Assembly (NCBI GenBank): GCA_021613535.1
Contig: CP075497.1
Coordinates: 8,680,001 to 8,744,000 of the forward strand
Origin: Adineta vaga
Lineage: Eukaryota; Rotifera
Length of the DNA stretch: 64,000 bases
Direction of reading: 5' to 3'
Shown one piece after another: positions 48,443 to 60,328 of the stretch (the first letter of the stretch is position 1; each line of letters begins with the position of its first letter). The position numbers and the translations under genes are program-made. The notes below the pieces were generated by a model. That model searched no databases, was not told where the DNA came from, and was given only the letters and a program-made list of their open reading frames with translations.

Positions 48443-49166
48443 ATGTTTTTCTTTATAACAATCACTCTTATTCTTACAATTTTTGGTCAATCATGTTCTG
48501 CTGCTTGTCCAAAAATAGTCACTCAAAAAGACTTTAATGTTACTAAAGTAAATCAAAATATCTTTTGATTTATTAATCAATCTCACTGTAATGCTTCTCT
48601 TCTTCTTCATAAAGTATTTAGGTCTTTGGTACGAAATCGAACGAAATAATATTATTTTCGAAATCGCTTCAAAATGTGAAAATGCTACTTATACTCCTAA
48701 TGATAATGGTACTGTAGGTGTTTGGAATCAAGCAATTACTGAATATAGTGGCTATTATAGTATTCATGGTCTTGCTCGAGTCAAAGATCCAGCTGAACCA
48801 GCAGCTTTAGAAGTTATTTTTTCCAATCCATGTAATAAGATAATATTCTTGATATATCTTCTGATGTTATCATTTTTCATTTTGAATAGCTCGTAAAGGT
48901 GATTATAATGTAATTACGACAGATTATAATGAATATGCACTTGTTTATGCATGTGAAGCTTTACCAATTGTTGGCATCAAAATGGAATTCATCTGGATTC
49001 TTTCGTATGTTTCCTATCTTTTTCTTCCTATTTTCATTAATGAGTTTTTCTTTGTTTTAGTCGAAAGAAATCTTTATCTCCATCACGCATTGATGAACTT
49101 AAAAAAATCTTGAAAGATATGGGTGCTGATGTTAACAGTGTCAAACCCACGACACAAGATTGCTAA
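48443..49166 (+). CDS. Secreted lipocalin, apolipoprotein D-like
   Basis: Four exons (48443-48547, 48615-48831, 48890-49004, 49061-49166) give 180 residues, the usual size of ApoD-type lipocalins. A hydrophobic signal (FFITITLILTIFGQSC) precedes ACPKIVTQKDFNVTKYLGLWYEIER, which carries the G-x-W signature of the first strand. The second lipocalin motif is seen in YNVITTDYNEYALVYAC (TDY), and a basic residue region follows (RKKSLSPSRIDELKKIL) as the C-terminal helix. Lipocalins carry small hydrophobic ligands outside the cell; ligand unknown. Cysteines at SC, AC, KC, AC and the final DC could form the two usual disulfides. Confidence 0.88.
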
Positions 49167-49327
49167 TCTTTACAATTACTAGAAAAACAACGAACCTTTC
49201 AACTGTAAACAATCCACATATATCTTTGTAATCAGTTATAAGATGTTCGTTTTGTTTTCTTTAACAGCGAGAAAAAAAAGAAGCTCATATATAACAATAA
49301 AAAAAGAAAACGGTTATTCAGTCTATC

Positions 49328-50607
49328 TTAAACCCATTCTCTTGGTTGTTTCAAAACTTTCATAAGTTTCATTTCCGGTGAATTTTCTGGCAAATCTAAT
49401 CCATATTTCCATTTAGCTAACGGTGGTAAAGACATTAGAATACTTTCAATTCGTGCACCAGGTGTTTGAAAACCAAATTTTGTCCCACGATCTAAAACAA
49501 GATTAAATTCAGCATAGCGTCCACGTCTCAATAATTGCCAATCACGTTCTTGTGCTGTATATGTTTGTTGATAATTTGCTTTAACTATCGGAATATATGA
49601 TGGAATGACTGTATTTGCACAAGCTTTAACAAATTTAAAACATTCTCCTTGATTCGTTTCATTGAAATCATCAAAGAAAATACCACCGACTCCACGACGT
49701 TCATTTGAACGATAAGTTATATTGAAATATTCATCACACCATTTCTTATATTTTGGATAATATGATCGATCATGTTTATCACAAGTTTTCTTCAATGATA
49801 AATGAAAATGTTTACAATCCTTTTCATTTAAATAATACGGTGTCAAATCCGTACCACTAGAATAAAGAGACGATTGAAGATATGAATCTCATACAGTGAG
49901 AATACGAACCCTCCATACCACCAATGAATTTGACCATCAACATCAACAACTTCAAAATATCGATAATTAAAATGAATCGTTGGAACATGAGGATTTCTTG
50001 GATGTATTACCGATGAAATTCCTGCTACAAAAAAGTCTAATGGTGTATTTCGTGCAGCAAATTCATGACCACGTGCTCTCATTTGTTCAATTGCTTGCAC
50101 TGGAAGTTTACCATGTACAACGGATATATTCACACCAGCTTTTTCGAAAACATCACCGTCTTGCAAGACACATGTAATACCGCCACCACCACCATCTTCA
50201 CGAGACCAACGATCGACAAGAAAACGACTTTCACTATGTTGTTTGACTTCGAATTGTTCTAATGAATGACAAAGTTGTTTTTGTAATTTTAATATGAAAA
50301 TTTCCATTCGTGCTTGATAAGAATTGGACGCATTTTTCTGTAGAATATTTTTGTCTGTAATTGGTTCAGCCATAAATGCTTCCATTGGTATATCTGGATA
50401 TACATCCGAAACATCGGTCTCAAATGATGATGGTGTTAATCGGAAGAAATCAAGCATTGCTGCATGATGTTTACTAAAAGGTTTGTGAACATAACAATAG
50501 GTTAAAGTTGTTGCTGTACCAAAAATATATGGTAATGCAGTTTTAAATTGTTTTGTAAGACGATTATATGAAACAGCAGCAAATATTGCTGAACGACTAA
50601 AAGACAT
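49328..50607 (-). CDS. CPOX: Coproporphyrinogen III oxidase (oxygen-dependent)
   Basis: Two exons (50607-49910 and 49856-49328) give 408 residues. The N-terminal 50 residues (SRSAIFAAVSYNRL and a hydrophobic stretch) would suit mitochondrial targeting. Conserved family text includes WSREDGGGGGITCVLQDGDVFEKAGVN, RARGHEF, NPHVPTIHFNYRYFEV and WWYGGGTDLTPYYL across the splice, then RRGVGGIFFDD and RRGRYAEFNLVLDRGTKFG. The enzyme converts coproporphyrinogen III to protoporphyrinogen IX in haem synthesis using oxygen. All recognisable active-site stretches are intact. The ATG at 50607 lies 44 bp after the stop of GPATCH4 on the same strand, and a CTTTCAG acceptor-like site ends 3 nt before it, suggesting operon-style expression. 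Confidence 0.95.
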
Positions 50608-50635
50608 AATCTGAAAGAAACAATTAGAATAAAGA
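50608..50635 (-). promoter_or_regulatory. Trans-splice acceptor-like site between GPATCH4 and CPOX
   Basis: On the minus strand a pyrimidine-rich run ends in CTTTCAG, then ATT and the CPOX ATG. With only 44 bp between the genes there is little room for a promoter, so a spliced-leader acceptor resolving a polycistronic transcript is the simplest reading. A cis-spliced readthrough is the alternative. Confidence 0.5.
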
Positions 50636-50651
50636 TTTTGTTTAATACATT

Positions 50652-51582
50652 TTATTCATTAATTTCTTCGATCGATTTTCGTTTTTTCTTTTTCTTTTTT
50701 TCAGAAAAAGGTAATAAAATTTGTTGTTGTTGTTCTTCTTGTTCTTGTAATCGTTGTAGTTTTCCATTCATTTTTATTCCATGACGAGCACCTCTATAAC
50801 AAGCAAATCACATGATTTTTATCTTTTAACATTTTGATAAGAGATAATTATTACTTATGTGCAGTTCGACCACCACAGATGCGAAGTAAATCTTCATCAC
50901 TTGGCCTAAAATTAAGAATAATTCAATAATCAAGGGCAATGTTCATTCTAAAATTAAACATACATTGCAGACGAATTGCTTTCAGTAACAATAGTTTCTT
51001 GTTCAATTCGAAGAGATTCTTCTTTATTACCCATTAAAACCGAACTCTAAATAGATAATCGATTAAAACAATACATATATACATCCATAAGATTGTCCTA
51101 ACGAGTTTAGTAAATAGATTGAAATTTACCTTTTCAAAACGAGAATATATTGATTTTTTTGTACTTTGATTATCATCACCACCAGTACTACCACCATCAT
51201 CATCTTTATGTTTACGTTTCTTTACTTTTTTCTCTTCACTTTCTGGTTTTTCAAGCGAATCAGAAACTTTTTTAGCTGCGCGATTGTACGAATACTCCCA
51301 CCATTTAAATTCACTTGAATATTCATCTTTTTGATTACATCCAACCTAGAAAAATAAAATCAACCAAACATTTTTCTTTCCTCTTTCGAGAGCATTGAAC
51401 TCTTACTCCTCGATTATCGAATTTTAGAACAGGCTTAATTGCTGTTTTCATTCCTTGATTATCTTTACCAAGACCTTTATCTAAATCATTTCATTTAAAA
51501 ATAGTAAATCTTTTTTTTAAAAAAAAAACATCTTACCGTCATCCCAACCATATTTTCTTAGCATTCTCTCAGCAAATTCCAT
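50652..51582 (-). CDS. GPATCH4: G-patch domain-containing protein 4
   Basis: About seven exons. The start MEFAERMLRKYGWDDG followed by KDLGKDNQGMKTAIKP is the G-patch and matches the beginning of GPATCH4, as do the following VGCNQKDEYSSEFKWWEYSYNRAA. Near the end SDEDLLRICGGRTAHKGARHGIKMNGKLQRL corresponds to the conserved GRTAHK-GI block, and the product finishes with a Gln run and a Lys-rich tail (EKKKKKKRK) as a nucleolar signal. GPATCH4 is a nucleolar protein that stimulates the helicase DHX15 in ribosome and snRNA work. It is shorter than the human protein because the long Lys/Glu-rich tail is missing. The frame ends at TAA 50652, directly upstream of CPOX. Confidence 0.85.
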
Positions 51583-52904
51583 CTTTTCTATGTTGTTTAA
51601 GATATGTACGAGAGAATCTACAAATTAATAGACAACTAAATTCATTTAGAAATTCCACAACGCACAAGTACAAATCAATGATAACTACTACACACACCAT
51701 CCTTGATCTTAACAATTCGTTCTATTTATAGACAAATCGATGATGAGTTTAAATTTTTATCATGAATATCAATGACATCTATCGAAAAGTCTAAAACTTG
51801 CATAAGTTAATCTAACTGAGCAATGCAGCTTTTACAAAGAAAAAACATATATGATTATCATCGAAGAACTCTTTCTCCTAAACATTTATACTTACTAGTC
51901 TGTTCATTCAAATTCAATAGAAAAAAACATTTCTTGTCTTGATAAGTATTTCAAAGGGTAAAGGAACACGCCTATTACGATCAATTGAAAATTGAAAGTG
52001 ACATAAAACAGACTATCACATGGTAGAATACATCATCATGCTAATTAATAATATTTTGTAATATCCAAAATTTTATTCTTAACTGTTATAATATATTTTT
52101 GCTTTATAAAAGAAATACTTTTAGTATTTTAGAATTGTCAATCACTATTGATTAAGTAAAATGTTGGATTAGAGAGTACTTAAAGAGACAGATACTTGAA
52201 CTAAAAGTAGCATCACAGATGTCGAATGAAGTATTTTATTGCATAGTCATAATTATTATAAGTATTGACTAACATTACCATTAAGTAATACTAACAATTT
52301 CAGATCGAAAAGTGATCATTTCAATTGATTGAGTAATTTACCAAATGTTATGTCAGATATCATCGATTAAACTAAAATACAAATGTCATTCATCATGTAC
52401 AATATCCTATTGAACAGATGAAACAATTTACATTTGTCATTCAATTCAATTTAATCTCTTCTAACCTTTTTCGAAAGATCAATCTATTGATGTTATTAAC
52501 AGATTACTTGAGTCGATTTGATTCAGATAAGAATGAAATTAAGCGAAGTTCATTTCGTGTCTACATATATATTCATTGATTTTATACACTTAAAAAATGA
52601 AATTACAAAGACACACGCCAGCAATTGAGACAATAAGAATGTAGAGAAAATGAGATAAAACACCTCGTTCCACTCTCTGTGGAATTCATAGATCACTCGA
52701 TGAACTACAAGAATAAATGTCTACAAACAAGACGAAATAAAGCTGAGATACATCGAAGCAAAAAACAAACAGAGGAATTTTTCTTTACATTTAGTGTAAA
52801 GAATGCTAATCAAATAAAACATTACAAAAAAAAAGATTCAATTTTATTTCACAAACAACATTGATTAAGATATAGATAAAAATTCATGTATTTCTCCTTA
52901 CATT
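51583..52904. other. Intergenic region
   Basis: About 1.3 kb upstream of GPATCH4 and downstream of the tetraspanin, both on the minus strand. AT-rich; the short ORFs are not protein-like. Nothing recognised. Confidence 0.5.
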
Positions 52905-54054
52905 TTATTTCAATGGACCACGAGAAACAACTGCATAACCTTCACGTGCACGTTGAGATAAGCCAGCATATAATACAAGAGCAAGAAGTATTACACCGGC
53001 AACTATCAATGTCAAAACTGCGACACAGAAAACTGTCTTCGTTTTTGTTTCGGAATAAACAATAGCACAACTTCGTTCATGATAGTGTTTATTATCCGGT
53101 TTGTATTCACAATCTGTCAAAAATTATATTCTATTTTGCAAAGAAATATTCGAATTGATTTTGTTTTCATCTTACCTTCTGATATGCAACAACTTCTCGG
53201 AGCTCCCTTATAATCTGCTAATGGATCGAATTCATTGAAATAGCCACAGCAAAAAAGTTTCTACCAACATAAAAATTAGAAAGGCTAAATCTTAAAAGAT
53301 TTTCAACATACATTATTCAAAGCATTCGCCTTGGCTTGAGCTTCCGCTGTTGAATTATTATAATTTATATTTAAATCTTTGATTTCATCTGAAATACTCT
53401 TATTTAATCGACCTGTTTTATACAAAACCATTCCATAAGCGCCAACGACCGCTAGAACAATACAATCAATTTAATAACACGAATTCTTTCAATTCAATTC
53501 TTACCTAGTACTACAAATAAAATAAAAAGTAATACAAGTGTTGCCAAACGTAAATTAGAAATATCCTTCAGTGCACCAAGCACTCCCAAAAGCAAAGTAA
53601 TTATTAATAGACTGCCAACGACAATCAAGACAATACTAGCGATAAATAAGTTAAAATCGCCATAATTATAAGTGAACCCAAAATTTTGATATAATAAGAA
53701 GATTCCATAACCTAATGTAGCCAGGCCACTTCCGAGTGTCAATGCGGTAAATCCTCCTAAAATATAGAAGACGTGATTTTAGTGCAGATTTTTTATTCAA
53801 CTTCCTATTTGATAAATCTACTTTTCCTTTCTTTCTCATTTTTACTTTTATTCAACTAGTCTCATTATGCACCAGCAACTCTTTTGAATAAAAAAAACTA
53901 AATAAGATGTGAAACTAGTCGGATGTTAGAAGAAATGGAAGAAGATATAATAATTTTGACTTTATCAAGTTCATCGATTGAATATTTACTAGATACATTT
54001 CAATGAGATCTTACCTAATAAGCCTTTGGAGGTACCATCGATTTCTGCAGACAT
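52905..54054 (-). CDS. Tetraspanin, interrupted by an apparent 1-nt frameshift
   Basis: Five exons (54054-54015, 53756-53505, 53452-53312, 53260-53176, 53113-52905). TM1 begins GLATLGYGIFLL, TM2-TM3 follow in the second exon (NLFIASIVLIVVGSLLIIT, LATLVLLFILFVVL), the large loop has the tetraspanin CCG (KLFCCGYF) and a PRSCC, and TM4 is TVFCVAVLTLIVAGVILL. The third exon does not stay in one frame. AVVGAYGMVLYKTGRLN reads in the entry frame, while SISDEIKDLNINYNNS reads one base later. The AAATAAAG tract (plus-strand about 53397-53407) has one base too many. If that base is ignored, the exons sum to 241 residues, the normal tetraspanin size. An assembly error or real inactivating change are both possible. 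Confidence 0.75.
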
Positions 54055-55584
54055 GTCGAAATATTGAATAACGTGAGTAAATATATCTGAATGAAACAAC
54101 TAATTGAGTTGTTGTGTTTTCTTCTAACTGAAATTTAATAAGAAAATATTTCTAAGCAGAGAAAAAAAGTGAAAGAAAATTCTGCTTGAGATGGTCGGCA
54201 CTACGGTTTTACTTCATTACTGTGATGTAAAAAGAAAAAAGAAAATGATGTCAAAAAAAAAGAAAAAAAGCTCGGCTTTTTCTTCTCCTCCTTCTCTTCT
54301 TCTATTTCTTCTTCTTCTTCTTCTTCTTCTGCGGTGTAAACTAAAAAAGTGCTCAAAAAGAAATGGAATTTACTGCTCGTCTTTCTCTCTCGAGTGTCCG
54401 GTTCAGAAAGAGAAAGACATGGATATATGAAGATTGTCTATTTTTTCTCCTTCTTACCTATGTCGTATACGTGTGAATGAAGATAATACACCTTTTTTTC
54501 ACTACCGAACTCCAATGAGAGACAGACAGAGAGCGCTCACACACACACATACATCGTCTGCCTATGGCATTATCCTCTTTTCTTCTCTTGCTATTTCGCT
54601 CGAAATTTGAGCGAGTGCGACGACAAGACAAAATTTTAACCAGTCAACTCTAGGTGACAATAAGAGAAGGAAAAAAAATATGAATCTAAAGGATATGCTT
54701 GTATATACTGTGACCGAGCTCGCAGAGAATGTTATTTATTGAATAAACTAAATGAATATACTGAACGGATAAAACGAAGAAGAGGAGAAAAATGAAGAAA
54801 GTTCATCGTCAATGATGTTGAAAAAGGTGTATATAAACAACTAAATGAAAAAAAAGAAGAAAAAGAGTCGATAGAAAAACTAACTACAGGGTTACCAGCA
54901 TAATTATACTAGAATAAAGACAACGTCGAAGTATGCCATCTCCGATATAGACGTAGAGAAAGGAGAAGAAAAAAAAGGATAAATGTATGTGTGACGCACA
55001 ACCCATAAATTAATCTTTATCCCAAGATTGCTCTATTTATACATCTCGCTTGAATGATGGCAAAGAAAAACTGAGAATATTCTTGAAAAAAAAAATGATT
55101 GAAAGAATGTTTTTAATGATAAAAAATGCAAATAAGATACGAATAAACTATAGACATAGTTTAGATCAATGTCTGCTCATGAAAATTCAATTAGATTTTT
55201 ATGACAATGTTTGCTCTTTTCTCTGTCTTTAGTCTATGTATGTATTTTGGACATATAAAGTAAGACAGAATACGTGCCAAAACAGTTGCCTATCCTATCA
55301 AAAAGTACAATAGTGAATAGAAGTGTGTTTCAATGTTGATCAAATTATATTTGCAAGACATGAACGAAAATGATATTATCGACTATAAAGTGGAAGAAAT
55401 TCTCGATTGAATCTTTAGACAAACAAGAATGTCTCAATTTTGTTCTGTTAAAAGCACCGGAAGCTGTCTATACTAAACACGTCTAATTATTTAGATAACC
55501 ATATGACAAAATTGAACTAGAAATAGCAATTTGTATGAGGTTTTATTTCATGTGAATAGTTTTATAAATAAAAACAAATTGTCA
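54055..55584. other. Intergenic region with simple repeats
   Basis: About 1.5 kb with (TTC)n near 54306-54332, (CA)n near 54537-54550 and A-runs. No gene recognised. Confidence 0.5.
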
Positions 55585-56592
55585 TCAATATCTTCTCCAA
55601 TAAAACATCGATCGACAACAATAAAAAAATAAAGTTCGATATCGTCGATTAAACCAACTATATATGATGGGATTATGACAACAACTACTAAGACTTAACC
55701 AATAAAATAATAAATACATTGTTGTATCATTACATTTATCTATTTGTACTGAACGTGTAGGTGCGATTTTTGATGATGATGATGATGAGATAAAAAGTTC
55801 TCGTAAATGTATGAAATGTATTGGTGTACGAGATAAAACAAAAATAATTACTGTAATCAATAATAACATCGATGAACGTGTACGTGTTTGTTCGAATGCT
55901 CGAAAACGTTGAACACCAATTATTGTTCGACGAGATAATATTCGTATTGTTAAAGTACATAGAATAGAAATAATGAACAATGGCATAATATAGAATAGCA
56001 TAACTACACAAAAAATTCGTGTTCGAAGTATATAATCATTTAAAAAATGTTTAGCTATTGTAGGAAGAAGTATTTGACATCCAATGACATGCTTTGTTGA
56101 AACGAAATATATTTGAATTCTTGTAGAAATTAAATAACTCGCAGATAATAATATAGATAAAATCCATGTAAATAGAAGAATACGAAAAAGTTTACGTCGA
56201 TAATATTTCAAAAGTGGATTTTGTATTAAACGATAACGATCATATGCAATTAAACATATTGTAAATGTTGAAGCATTATAAGCAAGAATTTGAATGAATT
56301 TATTTGATATACATATATATGAACTCAAAGGTAAGTTTTCAAGAGAATATTTTGAACAAGATAGAAATTGAATTAACATCGTTAAACTTAGTAAAGTATC
56401 GGCTAAAGCAAGATTAAATAAAAAGATTCGCGTTGTATTTAAAGGAAATTTCACTGTTGATTGAGATAATACGTAATGTCGACGTCGAAAAGTTACTATA
56501 AAGACTAGTCCATTATTAAATAATGCAAATACTGCTGTTAATGTATAAAGTACAAGAAGAAGAATATCTCGTAAACGTATCAATTGATCCAT
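55585..56592 (-). CDS. Rhodopsin-family seven-transmembrane receptor
   Basis: A single-exon frame of 335 residues with seven hydrophobic helices. TM1 contains FNNGLVFIV, TM2 LFNLALADTLLSL (LAxAD), TM3 ends AYDRYRLIQNP (DRY), and TM7 has SCCHNPIIYSW (NPxxY). Cysteines before TM3 (SYICIS) and in the second outer loop (VIGCQIL) can form the conserved disulfide. TM6 lacks the usual CWxP, reading VLSRTPIHFI. The N-terminus is only about 10 residues before TM1 and the C-terminal tail is short and Arg/Cys/Tyr-rich. It is most like an intronless peptide-type class A receptor; the ligand is not predictable. Intronless receptor genes are often lineage-expanded in small invertebrates. Confidence 0.88.
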   Translation of the reverse strand: MDQLIRLRDILLLVLYTLTAVFALFNNGLVFIVTFRRRHYVLSQSTVKFPLNTTRIFLFNLALADTLLSLTMLIQFLSCSKYSLENLPLSSYICISNKFIQILAYNASTFTICLIAYDRYRLIQNPLLKYYRRKLFRILLFTWILSILLSASYLISTRIQIYFVSTKHVIGCQILLPTIAKHFLNDYILRTRIFCVVMLFYIMPLFIISILCTLTIRILSRRTIIGVQRFRAFEQTRTRSSMLLLITVIIFVLSRTPIHFIHLRELFISSSSSSKIAPTRSVQIDKCNDTTMYLLFYWLSLSSCCHNPIIYSWFNRRYRTLFFYCCRSMFYWRRY

Positions 56593-57378
56593 TTGTTGTT
56601 GATCATATTGAACCCATTTAGATATAAGAATTTCTGTCGAATGCTACTTAGTTCTTTTTTTCCCCTAATAAATGAAGAGAATCTGTTATGAATAATTGTT
56701 TTGACTGGTCTTTATCAATAAATTCTTATAATATGACAAGTAGAAAATGCTTTAATACTTTTCATAGAAGTATCCTCATGTCTTTCAATTAAATATTCGT
56801 AATCGATAATTATATTTCCACAGAAACATGCATTATTTAATGAAAAAACTCAAAAAAGAAACATTCTTTTGCCTTATTACCTAGACAAGCACATAACGAC
56901 ATAATACGATAAAATAGTGTCATCCGGTTTCATCTTATTTGACAAAAAGGATCTTATTAGTTTATAAATTGACGTAATTGGTACAATGTCACATAAAACT
57001 TTATTGGTTTGATTTTAGTTGTTCACTTTGCTATTTTTCGATACCTAAAGTTGAGATTCTTTTGACTTGTTATGCTAATAATCGTGCTCATTCTTAAGTC
57101 GACGAATAAATTCATGAACATGAGGGAGTAGTGAAAAAACTCGTTGACGTGCAATACTTGTAATTTTCAGTAAAATTATTTGTTCTAAGCTGTTTATTTT
57201 GAGTATTATCATGTATATTCTATAGTTCAATGGAATATCGACGTGTCTTTGAGAACACGCACAAAATTGACGACTATAACAAACTGTATTGATAGTCATT
57301 CTCTTAATTAATAAACTAGGAAAAACCTTTTATAGAATAGAACAAATTTGGACAGATTTATTTTTTTGAGAGAAAAAA
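56593..57378. other. Intergenic region upstream of the receptor
   Basis: About 790 bp, AT-rich, no gene recognised. Confidence 0.45.
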
Positions 57379-57866
57379 ATGTGGGGAATAAATTTGGACT
57401 CGATCAATGAAATAATTACGATAAAATATTCATATTCGAAGAATAAACAGATCTATATTCACGACATTCGTATGTCAATATGCATGAACGCTCAAGTTAA
57501 TCTAGACGAGAGATCAAAAGAAGTTTGTCGTTTATCTGAATCAGCGCATAATCTTTTCCACGAGTAAGTCATTATATTGAATATCAATAAGTTTTCATTA
57601 GACTATACCATAAGAATAAACCTTTATATTCAATGTTGATCTATATTGCCTGTATAAAATACAATAAATTATCGTCAGACACGCTTAAGTGAACTTGTTT
57701 TCTTTCTTCTTTGTTTGTTATTATCATTAGAATCAGTAATACAATATACACTCCAGTGAGTGTCACACCGATGCATATATGTAGGTCTAGTTTATACTGA
57801 GAAAAAAAACTATTTTACTTAGTTTATTTTAGTCAGCTTGTAATGAATGTATTGGACGAAGTTTGA
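57379..57866 (+). CDS. Doubtful small three-exon gene
   Basis: An open frame from 57379 (a second in-frame ATG at 57472) ends in a strong donor: CACGA|GTAAGTC near 57563. An exon at about 57731-57754 has good borders (ATCATTAG and GTGAGTG), and a third starts after TTATTTTAG near 57832. Joined in phase they read ESAHNLFH-ESVIQYTL-HQLVMNVLDEV and stop at 57864-57866. The splice signals and helical composition argue for a gene; the short length and lack of a recognisable family argue against. It lies upstream of TMA16 on the same strand. Confidence 0.28.
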
Positions 57867-58543
57867 ATCAGAGCTTAACAAACCGTCTGCAAAGCATTGC
57901 TCTCGTTGAATCAATGGTTCAACTCTGGAAAATTCATTAAAAATCATTCTCATACAGCTACTTAATTGAAAATAAGATGAAGAAATACATGATTCATGTT
58001 TTGAATAAACCAACTTGAAAAATGGCCTCATCAAATTTCAAACAAGATTTTTGATTCCAAAACACAGATGATAACGATTATTCTGTCGTTTAAACTGTTC
58101 AATCAGGACAAAACAGATGAAAATCATTCAACCAACTCATACATATATATAATTAACATTTCCTCATTTAACTCATTTCGTCGACAGTTATATAGTAAAA
58201 TAAAACATGTATGAATAAACGACCTCGGATTCTTTGTCTGCATTGATTACATTGGTTTTGAAAAGTTTGATATAACTGTGAAAGAAAAATATATTCACGA
58301 TAAGATAAATGCATGGTTCAAAATGCGCAGTAAAGTATATACTTGACTTTTCTTCGATAAACTTTCTACCGACAACTAACGCCCACTATATCCATATTGA
58401 TATAAGTATACTATGGACGAACCATGATTATTTTATTTCGTAAGTTGTGTAGTTTAGTATCATTTTCTGATTTATAGTGAACGTACTCGTTTTAGATACG
58501 TTTTTGTTTTTTACTTGCTTTTCAAGAACGAGAAGAATACAAT
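57867..58543. other. Intergenic region upstream of TMA16
   Basis: About 680 bp, AT-rich. A minus-strand ORF overlapping 57819-58034 has no recognisable protein features. Nothing else seen. Confidence 0.45.
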
Positions 58544-59366
58544 ATGGTGAGATAATTTATATCATTCAATACATTTGATAAGTTTTCTTTTAGTCAAAAG
58601 ATAAAAAACTTAAAGCTAATGGTAAACCTATTCATCCAAGCAGTCGAAAAGCCAAGCAAATTTCGAAAATAGAATGTCATAGTGGTCGTGTTGTGAAGTA
58701 AATTGATCTCTTCGTTATTTTGTCAATTGAAATTACTTTTTTAGAAAACGTCAAAATACAAAAGCAAAATATAACAATCTTCGTGATCGAATTCAATGGT
58801 TTAAAGATCAATTAAATGAGAATCAAAGTCATTTGTCTAGACAAGAAGTTCATGAATTAGTTCAACGGTTAGTTTTTTCTTATGATTTTCTTCTTTCATC
58901 TTACTATACTAATATGTAGATAGATATCTTCAACGATTTCAAGATGAAATTGAACAAATTGATCTGAAAAATCAAATAGGTCAACGACAGAAAACACCAC
59001 AATATGCATCACGAAAATCATTGATTGAAACAACAATTGATGCTGAACGACATGAATATGAAACGAATGGTTTTGGTATATGGATATTTTCTGGAAAAGT
59101 TTTCAAATTTAATCTTTATTTTATTTTTCTAGAAGTTCCAAATTTGATGCAACCTGATGCTGTGAAAGAACTACGGTAAAATATATTTTTCTTTCGATTA
59201 ATCTTTACTTTGAATTTCTTTTATTAGAAATTGGGATGGTACTATTCGATTTATGCCACGTCTTAAATTATGTTTAATTAAACATAACGGTTCTACATCA
59301 AATAAAACGGAGCAAATTGTTGACATTGATCATGAAAGTGATTCAATGGATGATGTTGATGAATAA
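58544..59366 (+). CDS. TMA16: TMA16 (translation machinery-associated 16 homologue)
   Basis: Six coding exons (58544-58546, 58594-58697, 58745-58867, 58924-59075, 59133-59175, 59228-59366) give 187 residues. The first exon contributes only the ATG, then GTGAGA starts the intron; no other ATG is available until far downstream. The protein has KPIHPSSRKAKQI, IQWFKDQL, YLQRFQDEIEQIDLKNQIGQRQ, then EYETNGFEVPNLM and an acidic C-terminus (DSMDDVDE), all in the order seen in TMA16. The protein is a late nuclear 60S pre-ribosome factor in yeast and man. All expected blocks are present. Confidence 0.9.
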
Positions 59367-60328
59367 AAGAGAAGAAATTCAAGAAATACTAGAATTATTT
59401 ATTCTCTCATTTGATTTTCTTTTTATTTCGTACATATTTCTCAGATATATACTGATGTTAGACATGATAGAAGAAGAAATGACAAGCTTTACAATACATT
59501 TTCAAAAGAAATTACTTAATGAGTTAACGGAAAGATTGACTTTCTGACACAAAAGAAAGCAGATCACAAAGTATGCATAGTGATATTAATAATTCAACAG
59601 TTACTTTCATCAATGAGTTCGTTTGTTTTCCAAGATAAAGAAGTCGAGATTTATGATGAATAAATTCATATTTCTGTCGTTGATTCTCTCCTTGGTTCTC
59701 AATCGAATGATCGATCCAGAGATATCTCATTATGTTTTATCAACAATTGCAGATCAATTTCAATCAGATTATTGATTAGAACTGTTATGGTACTCTAAAT
59801 AGTACAATTCATTCACTTTTTTAAAGTTTATTTCATTTTACATGAAATTCAAGTAATATTGTGGTGTTTAAAATAGAGAAGGTATATTATAAAAATGAAG
59901 AATGACACTCTTTTCCTCTGTTTCTTCCTTCATTGTTATTGAAAAGAAGTGAACAGAGTAAAAAGTACTATCTAACGACAATTCCTCATGTTCAGTAAGT
60001 AGGACTATATTCTGCATTGTGCGTTGGTTACGGATGTTACATGTTGATGATGACAACACCTTTCCGATGGAATTGTTTATGAAAAAATTTGAAACAGTAT
60101 TTCTTTTTTTAGCGAGAGTGTAACAATTATTGCCTGGTGTTGCACAGTCTGTTTCCATGTCATTCATTTAGTCGAGTAATAGTACTCTAGTTTGTTCTCT
60201 CTCTCGTTTTCTCTCTCTCTCTCTCATTTTGTAGAAAAGAACTCTATTAACATTATTTTATATATTGTCATTATTTGTAATAACCATCTTGAGAAGAAGA
60301 AGAAGAGAGAAAAGAAGGTGTTGAAACC
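59367..60328. other. Intergenic region
   Basis: About 960 bp between TMA16 and the claudin-like gene, both on the plus strand. CT-rich tracts near 60195-60225 and (AGA)n near 60292-60306. No gene recognised. Confidence 0.5.
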
